Shown: positions 45,228 through 55,730 of the stretch, piece after piece
Numbering within the stretch: the stretch's first letter is position 1
Layout: every line of letters starts with the position of its first letter
DNA from: Larix kaempferi
Taxonomy: Eukaryota > Streptophyta > Pinopsida > Pinales > Pinaceae
DNA length: 64,000 bases
Reading direction: 5' to 3'
NCBI GenBank assembly: GCA_027924585.1
Contig: BSBM01000994.1
Coordinates: forward strand, 8,501,001-8,565,000
Position numbers and translations under genes: made by a program
The notes under the pieces: model-generated
What the model saw: the letters and a program-made list of their open reading frames with translations, nothing else
The model's database searches: none
Told to the model about the DNA's origin: nothing

Positions 45228-45951
45228 TGTGATAATCTACAAGATAGATCTCACGGCTAGAGAAAATCTCACTAATCTCACTCAAGAATTGCATAAAAAA
45301 GAAGAAGAAGAAATGAATCAATTATCACTCATGAACACAGAAATGGAGAAATATGCAGTATAATCCTACATCAGTTGTAAGCTGGCACTGTGAATAACTG
45401 AATACAATACAATACTCTCAAGTGAATTCGAATTAACCAAAGGTGATTTGAATTCTCCTCAATGTGTGGCTTGGATAACATTGGAGACATCATCCAATTA
45501 GTGGTAGTAGGCACAAATAGTCAAAATTCAGTCAAAATGAGTCTAACTGAGTCATGTGAGCACAAATCAAGGGATGGATACTCCAAGGAGGGTGCATGAG
45601 GTTGATGAGGCTTTCAATAGGTCAAGTGCCACTCCGATACAGACAACTGGGAGCTACAGGAAGTTAAACTGAGCAATAAATGAATAAAGTGGTCAATAAA
45701 TGTTGCAACTGACTGTTAGTGATCCAAGTAGTGTAGTAAGGCGCATATGTCATCCAGGTGAGGAAAACAAGGTGCACTAGGTAGGTAGGAGGGCTCCTGA
45801 GGACTAAAAACAGGCTCTAGGGGTAAGAACATAGGCTCAAGGTGATGGGGAGACCACCATACTAATGACTGGATGCACGCATGATGACTGGATGCATGCA
45901 GAATGCATGCAAGCATGCAAATATAAAAATTATGGTGAGAATATTCCAACA
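45228..45951 (-). repeat. 3' LTR of the RT-less copia element
   Basis: On the minus strand begins TGTTGGAATATTCTCACC and ends GATTATCACA. 724 bp, about 37 bp longer than its partner mainly because of extra GGATGCATGCA-type repeats near 45870-45920. Confidence 0.94.
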
Positions 45952-45960
45952 CCCCTCCGC
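45952..45960 (-). other. Polypurine tract of the RT-less copia element
   Basis: GCGGAGGGG on the minus strand, abutting the 3' LTR. Confidence 0.88.
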
Positions 45961-46114
45961 AAGCCAAACATGAGGAAACAACAGAAGGAACTAATGGTAA
46001 GGCCCTGGTAACTGAGACCAAAGGTCACCCCGTACAACAATCTAAATAATAAAGTGAGGAAAGAGGGAAAACCAAGTGGGAAGAAAGCCCTCCCTCAAAA
46101 TAGACTGAAGGATG

Positions 46115-48899
46115 CTAATGTAGCATGGCATCACTCACCCCAGAAGGAGGTAAGTGACCTTCTTTACCGAAGAAGGATCGATCAGAAAGAAATGGATCAG
46201 TAATGTGAGAAGGATGAAACCTTCCACTCTGAAAATCAAATATGGTTCTCCTTTGATCAAGTGGTTCACCAACAAAATATTTGGTAGATCTAAGAGTAAT
46301 GGCCTCCCATCTCAGAAGAGGAGGATCATTAAGTGCAAGATCATCAAATTCTTGTGGATCTGGATCTTCCATTTGCTCATCTTCACTGTCAGGTGCTAAA
46401 TCTTTAGGTTCTTGTGGATCTAGATCTAGCATTCTCTCTTCATCATCTTCACTCTCATACTCTGAATATGAACTGTCATGTGATGAATATTCTCTCTCTT
46501 GGATCTCATCAAGCAGTGGAGGTGTGGTAGGAAAGCTCTCTTGCTCAACAGGATGAGCATCATGTAGAGGCCATTCCTCAAACTGTACACTCCTATCAAT
46601 TAATTTTGTCATAGTAGAAGGATCAAAAATCTTGTAGGCCTTTGCATTCATTGCATAACCCACCATAATACACTCTCTGCTTTGTGGATCTAGGGCTCTC
46701 CTTTTCTCTGTTGGAATCCTTTCCCATGCTCTAGTTCCAAACACTCTCAGATGAGCCACATCATGTTTGTATCCCATCCATGCTTCGAAAGGAGTCATAT
46801 CTTTGAGTTCTTTGTGAGGAAATCTGTCCTGAAGATAGGTGGCACAGTTGATGGATTCTGCCCAAAGACTAGGGTGCAACCCTTTCGACTTTAGCATGCA
46901 GGTGGCCATCTCTTTCAATGTTCTGTTCTTCCTCTCGTCAACACCATTATGTTGTGGTGTATAGGGAACAGTATGTTGCATCTCAATGCCTTCTTCAGCA
47001 CAAAAGGTTTGAAAGTCACCCTTGATGTACTCACCTCCATTATTAGTGCGAATGGCCTTGATCTTTCTATCTGAAAATTTTTGTGCAGAAGACTTGAAAA
47101 ACTTAAAGAATCCAAATACTTTTCATTTTAATCTGAGAAAGTATACCGATGTAAATCTTGAATAATCATCAATAAAAGTAAGAATATACCTTGCCTTATT
47201 CAAATATAGATCTGGAAATGGCCCTGCAACATCACTATGAATCAGATCTAGAGGTTGAGAGGCTCTCCTTGCCTTCCCCTTCTCAAAATTCCTTTCTGCA
47301 TGCTTTCCCATCAAACAACCATGATAGTTTCCCTTAGCAAACTTGATCTTGGGAAACCCTTCAACCATCTCTTGAGTATGCATGTCTTGCAAGTATTGAT
47401 AGTTGAGATGCCCAAATATTTCATGCCATAGCCTACTCTCCTCATTTGCATGAGTGTGAAGAGAAGACTGTTTAGAGAGAGGTAGAAAATGGGAGAACTC
47501 ATAGAGTTTCGACTTGTGGTTTGCAACACCTTTTGCAATGGTAGAACTTGATACCATGTCTCGGATTTCGACCTCATTTGGAGAGAAGATCACTCTCTTG
47601 GGCTCTCCAGTGTGGGTCATCTGGTAGAATGAAAGTAGATTAGCAGTGAGTGTAGGGACATAGAGCACATCTCAGAAGTACCCATGATCAAGTTTGATTC
47701 TTCCAATCCCCTCAGAGGAGACCTTAGAATCATTCCCCAACATGTTGGATGGTCCAACAGTGGATTCGAAACCAGTAAAGAGATCTTTGGAGGAATACAT
47801 GTGTCTTGGTGCTCCTGAATCTATGATGAAGGAGGATTGTGTTGATGCACCTTCCATGAGGTAATGCCATCTCTCTTTGTCCTCTGATCTTGATGGTTCA
47901 CCTTCTTTCTTTCTAACACATGCAGGTACTGGAAGATTATTCTTTCAAGAACTGAAGCCATGAGATCTATGGTATTCTTCATACATGAACTCCCAGGATG
48001 GAATCCTCTATTGCAATATGTGCATTTGGATTTCCCCTTATGGGTTTGTTTGTCTTTATTGGGATTCAAAAATCCATCTGACTGATTTGGAGCCTCCTTC
48101 TGCTTCTGCTCATTCGACTTTCTGTCAAATTTTTTTTGCTTGCCCTTGCCATTCGCTCTCTTCATTTCAGTGGCATCAAGTGTTGAATCCAACTTGGGTT
48201 TTATCATTCACATTTGAATTCACTTCTCCTCCTCTTGTGTGAGAGATTGGATGAAGTCATCAAGGCTTGGGAACTTCCATTTTGGAATGGATGGCTTCGT
48301 TGTCTGAATGATGGAGACAAATACTGATTAGTTAGGGCCCAATTTTGATAGTATGGAAAGGATGAGCTACTTCTCTTCCTTCTCTATTCCATATCTCTTC
48401 AATTGTGAAATCAGATTTTTAAACTTGGTAAGAAATCATTGATGGAGTCAAAATTTCAAGGGCTCAAGAAGATGAGCTCATTTTCCATTTTGTGACCTTT
48501 CAAGTTATCTATCTGTCCAAGAAGAGATTCGAGCTTGTCCCAAACCTCTTTTGGAGTTTCTATATCTATGACATGAAAATGGAGGTCTTCGAAAATGATG
48601 AGGAGCAGCAATCTTACTGCTTCATCAAGTTTATCCAAGTACTTGGATTTCTCTACTGCACCAGTGGGTTTGACTGCAGTCCCATTCAACACTCTAGAGA
48701 GGCTCTTGGACTTCATGAAGATGTCCATCTTGGCCTTCCATTCGACATAGTTGAATGAATTCAGTTTTAGATCCATTGGTAGTTGTTGAATTCGAATTGA
48801 TGATGAATTCAAATGATGGAATAACCTGCAAAACAATGAGAATTGTAAATGGAGAACTACTGCAATTCGAATTGAACACTTCCTTAGGAAAATGAGCAC
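46115..48899 (-). pseudogene. copia gag-protease-integrase remnant
   Basis: Gag lies at 48899-48456, with MDLKLNSFNYVEWKAKMDIF and a UBN2-type LDKLDEAVRLLL region, and continues through breaks to 48240. The zinc knuckle CTYCNRGFHPGSSC (CX2CX4HX4C) lies in 48207-47821. The protease is IIDSGAPRHMYSS near 47840, with the D-S-G motif kept. The pre-integrase HHCC segment is WHEIFGHLNYQYL...CLMGKH in 47668-47123. The integrase core contains HSDVAGPF, then RTNNGGEY (usual D now N), HTVPYTPQHNGVDERKNRTL, and LRVFGTRAWERIP at 46981-46115. At least three frame changes and several stops are present. The frame ends with GVSDAMLH and no RT follows. Confidence 0.92.
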
Positions 48900-49072
48900 A
48901 TGTTACTGGATCCTTCACACCTGGATAGTCCTCATTGGATTGCTCCAGTGAATTCAAGACAATTGCACCAGGAATTGTTGTGGAAATCCGGAGGCTTCTG
49001 GTGCTCAATGAAAGACAACTGCTCAAAGAATTGCTACAACTACTGCTGCTGCAATTCGAATAGCTGCGTCCA

Positions 49073-49084
49073 GCTCTGATACCA
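49073..49084 (-). other. Primer-binding site of the RT-less copia element
   Basis: TGGTATCAGAGC on the minus strand, immediately adjacent to the 5' LTR end. It is a perfect match to the iMet tRNA 3' end complement. Confidence 0.95.
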
Positions 49085-49771
49085 TGTGATAATCTACAGG
49101 ATAGATCTCATATCTAGAGAAAATCTCACTAATCTCACTCAAGAATTGCAGAAAGAAGAAGAAGAAGAAATGAATCAATTGTCACTCATGAACACAGAAA
49201 TGGAGAAATCTGCAGTATAATCATAGATCAGTTGTAAGCTGGCACTGTGAATAACTGAATACAATACAATAATGTCAAGTGAATTCGAATTAACCAAAGG
49301 TGATTCGAATTCTCCTCAATGTGTGGCTTGGATAGCATTGGAGACATCATCCAATCAGTGGTAGTAGGCACAAATAGTCAAAAGTCAGCCAAAATGAGTC
49401 TAACTGAGTCATGTGAGCACAAATCAAGGGATGGAGACTCCAAGGAGGGCGCATGAGGATGATGTGGCTGTCAATAGGTCAAGTGGCACTCTGATATAGA
49501 CAACTGGGAGCTATAGGAAGTTAAACTGAGCAATAAATGAATAAACTAGTCAATAAATGCTGCAACTGACTGTTAGTGATCCAAGTAGTGTAGTAGGGCG
49601 CATATGTCATCCAGGTGAGGAAAAAAAGGCACACTAGGTAGGTAGGAGGGCTCCTAAGGGATAAAAGCAGGCTCTAGGGGGCTAAACATAGGCTCCAGGT
49701 GCTGGGGAGACCACCATACTCATGACTGGATGCATGCAGATATAAAAAATGATGGTGAGAATATTCCAACA
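49085..49771 (-). repeat. 5' LTR of the RT-less copia element
   Basis: 687 bp, near-identical to 45228-45951 apart from scattered substitutions and a deletion of GGATGCATGCA-type repeats. This indicates a younger insertion than the copia copy at 36.8 kb. Confidence 0.94.
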
Positions 49772-49787
49772 ATAATTAGATTACATA

Positions 49788-51007
49788 CAGGACGCGCCAG
49801 CTAGCAACGAGGAGGTAGTGACAACGTTGAATAATGAGCATATTAACTCCATCCTCCATTCATGTAGAACGACGTGACAGGATGGAACATGCGGTATTAC
49901 TGCGCAATAATGACTGCCCTTGGTTCCCGTACCAATTTATCCATGGTTCATAAGGCTGGCAGAGGTTACATTTTGGTTCATTCCACCTTGAGGTCTAGTT
50001 TCGTTCTCACTACTGCTCCTCGCGAATGAATAATCCCTACTCCCTGGTAGTTTCAGACGTATTCAAAGAGGTCCATGGGTTTTGAAGACAGAGGAGAATT
50101 CTGTAGCATGGCCCACCATCGTCATTGTTCTCCCATCAGGTGCGATCATGGTCGTTTTAGCTGCTCTTAGGAGCACAATTCTGTGGGTGTTGCTCACCAC
50201 CTCACCACAATGACTTATACACTTCTGATAATTTGGAATGACATCAAGGATGTTGAGGAAGATGTGAAAGCTCGTATTTTGGAGCTGCAAGATAGGGTTC
50301 AAATTCTTATAGATTGGAGTGAGGACATTGCGGAGCTCTACCACCTTCCCTCTCCTCTGCTTTCCATTGTTGGACCAAATGGTAGCATTCACCTCGGCTC
50401 TGACTATGAGGAAGGAAATGAAACACTCCATGGAGGGGTCGAGGCTCATGTGACCTCGACCACCACGGTTAAGGAGGATATCCATGTTGAGACTAAGGTG
50501 GGAAAGGAAAAGATGGACGAAGCCACGATTGTGAGAACGAGTGGTTCCAAGCACAAGATCACAAGTAGCATCAAGAATGAAAGCGAGCCTCTAGAAACCT
50601 AGTGTTAGGAGTGGCCCGACCTTGCCAAGTAGAGTTTACTCTTTGCCTGTTCTTTTTGGCAATGTTCTTCCTATGCTTGATGGTCTTATTTCTCTTGTGT
50701 TTTCATACTACTTTATGATATTTTATCTCCTAGTATGCTTAGATTGTATCGAACTTTTTCTTAGTTTCCAATGCTATGTCTAGGAAGATACTTTTCTATC
50801 ACATTTCTAAGTCTCTTGAGCAAAGGTCGTTTTCTCTTTCCGAGAGGTTTGATACTTTCAAGTTTTTTGGTTAAAGGTTATTTTCTCTTTCTGAGAGGCC
50901 TGAAGACTTCAGTTTTTAGGTTGTTTTCTCTTGAGGAGAGGCCCGACTGCTATTGATATCTTGTAAAAAAATGTGCTATAATGTAAATACTAAATTACAA
51001 AAAAAAA
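49788..51007 (+). mobile_element. Poly(A)-tailed retroinsertion with 11 bp TSD
   Basis: 1220 bp flanked by the direct repeat TAGATTACATA (49777-49787 and 51008-51018) and ending in an A-run after TACTAAATTAC. These are the marks of target-primed reverse transcription by LINE machinery. The insert holds a 139-codon open frame at 50183-50602 with a helical region (VEEDVKARILELQDRVQILI) and a polar tail. A 3' part follows with two to three repeats of TTTTCTCTTTC-GAGAGG (about 50826-50945). No RT, zinc knuckle or known host domain was recognised. It could be a processed copy of a host transcript or an ORF1-only LINE derivative. Confidence 0.75.
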
Positions 51008-51018
51008 TAGATTACATA

Positions 51019-51334
51019 ATTTAATTACAAGATGAACCAAATTTGTTTTATATTTCTATATTGTGTGTTTAGTGAGTAAAATACATTTTATACTTAACAT
51101 ATGAAAACTTAATTTATATTTCCTTAAAATCAACCACAACCATAAATCAACATTAAACTCATATTTTAATTAATTATGTTATTAAATTCCTTTGTTCTAT
51201 TTCTTTTTCTTTCCACTTGGTAATTCCAAGCAATAAAATTTCCCTTCAAAAAACAACTTACTCTAAAGAAAATCGAACAAAGAAAGCATTTGCAACCTCT
51301 TCATTCAATCATATGAAAAATGTTTACACCAAAA
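51019..51334. other. Unassigned AT-rich DNA before the gypsy insertion
   Basis: No gene. The end (about 51270-51334, GCAACCTCTTCATTCAATCA) is duplicated just downstream of the gypsy element at 55736-55800, so the insertion sits in a locally repeated sequence. Confidence 0.6.
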
Positions 51335-51752
51335 TGTTAGGAATCCATGTCAACCCTTCTATTTACTTTGTTAGTATATTGTTGTTGGACACATATGCGT
51401 TGTAAGTCATCTCGTAGTATTTGTTGATCCATAGTTTGTCTTATTGTTGTTGGACACATATGCTTTGTAAGTCGTTCCATAGTAATTGTTGATCCATAGT
51501 TTGTATTGATCCATAGTTTGTATTGGCCCATGGTTTGCATTGACACATGGTATTGACCCATGGTATTGGTGCCTAGACTTAGTATATAAGTTTATGTTGA
51601 GACCAATGAAGGTACGGTGAAGTTATTTGTATTGAGCTTGCTCAAAGGAGGTTTCCCCCTCGAAGTGGCTTGCGATCAATAAAAGTGATTCCGAGTTCTG
51701 ATATTTATGCTATCTTGTGTATTTTCATTAATTAGTTGTTGCAGGTTCTTCA
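51335..51752 (+). repeat. 5' LTR, Ty3/gypsy element
   Basis: Begins TGTTAGGAATCCATGTCAAC and ends GTTCTTCA. Contains short direct repeats built on TTGATCCATAGTTTGTATTG, one copy more than the 3' LTR, which explains the length difference (418 versus 401 bp). CTTAGTATATAAG (about 51578) is a TATA candidate. Confidence 0.94.
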
Positions 51753-51756
51753 CATT

Positions 51757-51766
51757 TGGTATCAGA
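51757..51766 (+). other. Primer-binding site, Ty3/gypsy element
   Basis: TGGTATCAGA, iMet type, four bases after the LTR end. Confidence 0.85.
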
Positions 51767-52791
51767 ACACTTTCTTGGGCTCGTTGGGTGGAATTTCTGC
51801 CAATTTTTTTTTTTTTCGGATCTGTTGCAAGTTCGGATATGGGGATAATCCCTATCTGCTTAACTGTGGGAAGTACTTGGGCATAAGCCCTAAAACTCAT
51901 TGTGAGGAGTAACATAGGAACCCCAAAGTAGCTGGCCCATTGAGAGGACCTTCCGACGAAAAGGGCAACGACCCCTACCTGATTGACTAGTTCCCACCCG
52001 TGAGGTAAACCAAGAGCTGTCGTTTGTGGCAAAGTGGTTATCAATTTTACCCAAGCCGTGGAGTGAGGGGTACTGCCCCAATACGCAAGCCGTCAGAGAG
52101 TATTGGTGGCCAAGTGAAACCCATGAACTGTTAGGAAGCCGAACATACCTGGGGTCCATAACTATTTTCAGCTGAACTATTGCCGATCACTCCCGCATTG
52201 TTTCAGATCCATTCCAAGCTGTTCTAGATCCAGCCGTTTTAGCTTTATTCTGAAATCCATTTCAGATCTAGCTGTTTTCGATCCATTTGGCGTCGTTTCA
52301 GATCCAATTGTTCTGATCCCTTCCGTGCCGTTGCAGATCCATTTCTGAAAAAAAAATCAGTTTTTCTCCATATCTCCCTTGTTTTAACTTTGTTTCCCTT
52401 GAAACTTCCTGGACACCCCTGCAATCCCATTTTGCATATTTCATTCCTGAGGACCCTATCCCAAATTCTACTTCCCAAAGCTAGAAATCTCACATTTGTC
52501 TATTTTTAGGGTTTGCCATAACTTCTTCAATTTTCACCCACTCGCCTCCAAATTTTGCCACCGTGTTCATTCCCTATTTATGCTTCTTTGTCCCTCTTTG
52601 ACAAATTTTCTCATTCTTTCACCCCGCTTCTGAAATCTCCATTTTTTGCTTCCTTGTCCATCAGAAAGTGTCTAAAACCTAGTCAAACCCCAATTACCCA
52701 TCCGAGTTTTTCCCAAATCCAAATTTCCCTTTACCAAATAAGCTTTTGTTTGTGTTTTTCTATCCATTCTAAAAAAAAAAAACTCCTGGTT

Positions 52792-55293
52792 ATGGTTGTC
52801 ACCCGTGCAAGAGAAAAAACCATGGAGGAAGCACTTGCAGCCATCCAAACCAAACTCCAAGATCTGGATGAGAAATTCCTCAGCCTCCATCTTCAGCATT
52901 CAACCATGAACAATAACCGACAACAAGAATCTTCTGCAGCCAATGGGTTCTCTTCTTCCAGCAATTTTCGTCGTCTGAAGCTTGAATTTTCTTGCTTCAA
53001 TGGTACTAATCCGACTGGATGGATCTATCGTGTAGAACACTATTTCAGTCTGCACAATACTTTTGATGTCCAAAAAGTTCTACTTGCATCCTTTCATTTG
53101 GAACAGGAAGCTCTTCAATGGTACCATTGGTACATCAAGGCTCATGACGAGCCAAAATGGAAAGATTTTTGCCAACTCCTTTTGTAACGATTTGGTCCTA
53201 GTGCTTTTGATGACTTCATCGGAGCACTCACTAAACTTCGTCAAATTGGCACTGTGAGAGAGTATCAGAAAGAATTTGAGAAACTAGAAGGATTGTCTGA
53301 TGAATTCTACAGGAGTTTTTTTATCAGTGGTCTTAAGGATGAAATCCGGTCAGAGGTTAAAATGTTTTTTCCCAACACAATGATGGAAGTCCTAGGGTTG
53401 GCTAAGTTGGCAGAAGACAAGATTGCAGCCCAACAGCCCTCCAAACCCACTTTTGTTCCCTTCCGAAATATGGATTCTCAACGACCTCCCATCCCGCTAG
53501 CTCCTCGACCAAATCCTATCAAGCATTTGTCTGAAACAGAGATGCAAGCATGCAGAGAAAAAGGGGTTTGTTATAATTGTGATGAGAAATTCACTCGGGA
53601 ACATAGATGTGTTCAACAAAAGCTCTATCTCTTGGATATGGATTCTCCACCTACCTCTAAAATTGGTGAAGAAGCTCCGGATACAATGGATGATCAGGTC
53701 GACATTCAGAAGCCGCCTATTGACCCCCCATCTCAGGATGAACAACTAGAGATATCTCTCCATGCTTTATCCGGCGTCACCACCCCCCAAACAATGCGGG
53801 TCAGGGGTTACTTCAAGAAGCTTCCTCTTACAGTACTCATTGATTCTGGTAGCACTCATAACTTCATTGACCCTCGGATCGCCAAATAGGCTGATTTTTT
53901 TGTCCATCCTTGCTCCAACTTTGAATTCATGGTTGCGAATGGGGGCACCTTACCTTGCAAAGGGAAGTGTCATAATGTGCGTATCTCTCTGGAAAATTAT
54001 AACCTGCGCTTTGACATGTTTGCATTGTCCCTAGGTGGATGTGATGTGGTTTTGGGCATTTAATGGCTACGCACACTTGGCCCCATCTTATGGGATTTTG
54101 CTGAACTTTGGATGCAGTTTTCAGTCAATGGGAAACCACACAAATTTAAGGGCTCACAACAAGGGTCTCTCCGCATCATCAGTTCACATCGCCTGGAAAA
54201 GATCCTTAAGAAGAATTCACATGGTGTCATTGCTCAACTCCACTCCATTTAGATGCACCCATCAACGGTCTCCCCTACTTCCTTGGATAGATATGCAGGT
54301 GTCTTTGCTGAACCAGTGGGCTTGTTGCCTTCAAGAGACCTTTCCAGTAAGAATTTAGCCGCATCTACATCTCAGCAGGAAATGATGGCTATTTTGCATG
54401 CAGTACAAAAGTGGTAGCCATACCTATTAGAAAATTATTTCTGCATCAAGACAGATCTCCAGAGTCTGGAAAGTTTCTTGGAATAATGGGTCTCCTCCCT
54501 AACACACCTAAAATGGGTTATCCAACTCATGGGTTATGCCTATGCGATCACTTACAAGAAGGGTAAGGACAATATGGTGGCATATGCTCATTCTCGCACA
54601 TTTGATGACCCAGTTTCTCTTACAGCTATTTCTTTGCTTGTTCCAAATTGGTTGCAATCTTTTCAACAGGGCTATCTATTCTATGAACTCCATGCTTCTT
54701 CATCAGCAGGGCACTCTGGGTTCCTCAAAATGAATGACCGAGAACAATGTAACTTCTTTTGGCAGGGACTAAAAATGACAATTCAACAGATGGTGGCTGA
54801 CAGTGATACTTTCTAGGTCAACAAGGGTGAAACGACACTCCTTTCGAGACTGCTCGAACCCTTGCCCATCCCTACACAGATTTGGACAACTATTTCTATG
54901 GATTTCCTGGAAGCGCTCCAGTGGTACAATACCACATCTACAAGGACACCATATGAAGCAGTATATGGATAGGCACCGTCAGTTCTTCTGCCAGACACCC
55001 TCAGCAGCTCCCCAGTTCAGGCAATTGACTCGGTTCTTAGAAATCGTGATCAGATTCTTCTCATTTTGCAGGACAATCTTCACATGGCAAGAATTCGACT
55101 GAAACAACAAGCCGATCAGCACTGTTTTGAGCGCACTTTTCACGTAGCTGCTATGGTTCTTCTTTGTCTACAGCCTTCCAAGCAACCCTCCCTAAAACTC
55201 AAAAGGCGTCAGTGGTCCGGAATGCAACCCGAGGATGCTACAGGGGAACCACTCCTTCAGATTCTGCATCAATTTCCACATTTAAAGCTTTGA
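52792..55293 (+). pseudogene. gypsy gag-pol remnant, one reading frame with in-frame deletions
   Basis: All recognisable parts share one frame from MVVTRAREKTMEEALAAIQ at 52792. The gag core includes EFSCFNGTNPTGWIYRVEHY and FGPSAFDDFIGALTKLRQI. The zinc knuckle is CYNCDEKFTREHRC near 53570. The protease is TVLIDSGSTHNFIDPRIA near 53830-53886, and a spacer follows. RNase H (KNLAASTSQQEMMAILHAVQ; KKGKDNMVAYAHSR) begins right after GVFAEPVGLLPSRDL, so RT is missing. An integrase N-terminal GHSGFLKM segment leads to ISMDFLEAL, which is fused directly to QWYNTTSTRTPYEAVYG, so the catalytic core is missing. The C-terminal ARIRLKQQADQHCFERTF then joins a short end. About eight stop codons (for example 53185, 53887, 54250, 54484, 54814) interrupt it, but no frameshift was found. 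Confidence 0.88.
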
Positions 55294-55309
55294 CGACAAA
55301 GCTTTTTCT

Positions 55310-55322
55310 AAGGGAGAGGGGA
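55310..55322 (+). other. Polypurine tract, Ty3/gypsy element
   Basis: AAGGGAGAGGGGA just before the TG of the 3' LTR. Confidence 0.88.
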
Positions 55323-55723
55323 TGTTAGGAACCCATGTCAACCCTTCTATTTACTTTGTTAGTATATTGTTGTTGGACGCATATGCTTTGTAATTCATCC
55401 CATAGTATTTGTTGATCCATAGTTTGTTTTATTGTTGTTGGACGCATATGCTTTGTAAGTCGTCCCGTAGTAATTGTTGATCCATAGTTTGTATTGGCCC
55501 ATGGTTTGTATTGACACATGGTATTGACCCATGGTATTGGCGCCTAGACTTAGTATATAAGTTTGTGTTGAGACCAATGAAGGTACGGTGAAGTTATTTG
55601 TATTGAGCTTGCTCAAAGGAGGTTGCCCCCTCAAAGTGGCCTGTGATCAATAAAAGTGATTCTGAGTTATGATATTTCTGCTATCTCATGTATTTTCATT
55701 AATTAATTGTTGTAGGTTCTTCA
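55323..55723 (+). repeat. 3' LTR, Ty3/gypsy element
   Basis: Begins TGTTAGGAACCCATGTCAAC and ends GTTCTTCA. Aligns with 51335-51752 apart from one missing short repeat and scattered substitutions. Confidence 0.94.
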
Positions 55724-55730
55724 GACAAAA

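Larger units (their letters stand above)
45228..49771 (-). mobile_element. Ty1/copia element lacking RT and RNase H, with perfect TSD
   Basis: LTRs at 45228-45951 and 49085-49771 flank 3.1 kb that codes (minus strand) for gag, protease and integrase only. A perfect 5 bp target duplication ATAAT lies at 45223-45227 and 49772-49776. The primer-binding site (TGGTATCAGAGC on the minus strand, 49073-49084) and polypurine tract (CGGAGGGG, plus 45952-45959) are both intact. Plant copia elements normally carry RT and RNase H after integrase. Here integrase runs out about 160 bp before the polypurine tract, so about 2 kb is missing. Confidence 0.94.
51335..55723 (+). mobile_element. Ty3/gypsy element with internal deletions (no RT, partial integrase)
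   Basis: LTRs at 51335-51752 and 55323-55723. The primer-binding site TGGTATCAGA is at 51757-51766, and the polypurine tract AAGGGAGAGGG at 55310-55320. Target duplication CAAAA lies at 51330-51334 and 55726-55730, two bases beyond the 3' LTR end as drawn. The pre-insertion sequence ACACCAAAACCTTTATT can be read across the element. Internal domains are gag, zinc knuckle, protease, RNase H and short integrase pieces. The RT, the integrase core and the C-terminal region are deleted. Confidence 0.92.

Noticed and set aside
46281-46556. 91-codon serine-rich plus-strand ORF
   Set aside because: Antisense of the acidic linker after the copia integrase.
50063-50554. 163-codon minus-strand ORF
   Set aside because: Shadow of the plus-strand frame of the poly(A)-tailed retroinsertion.
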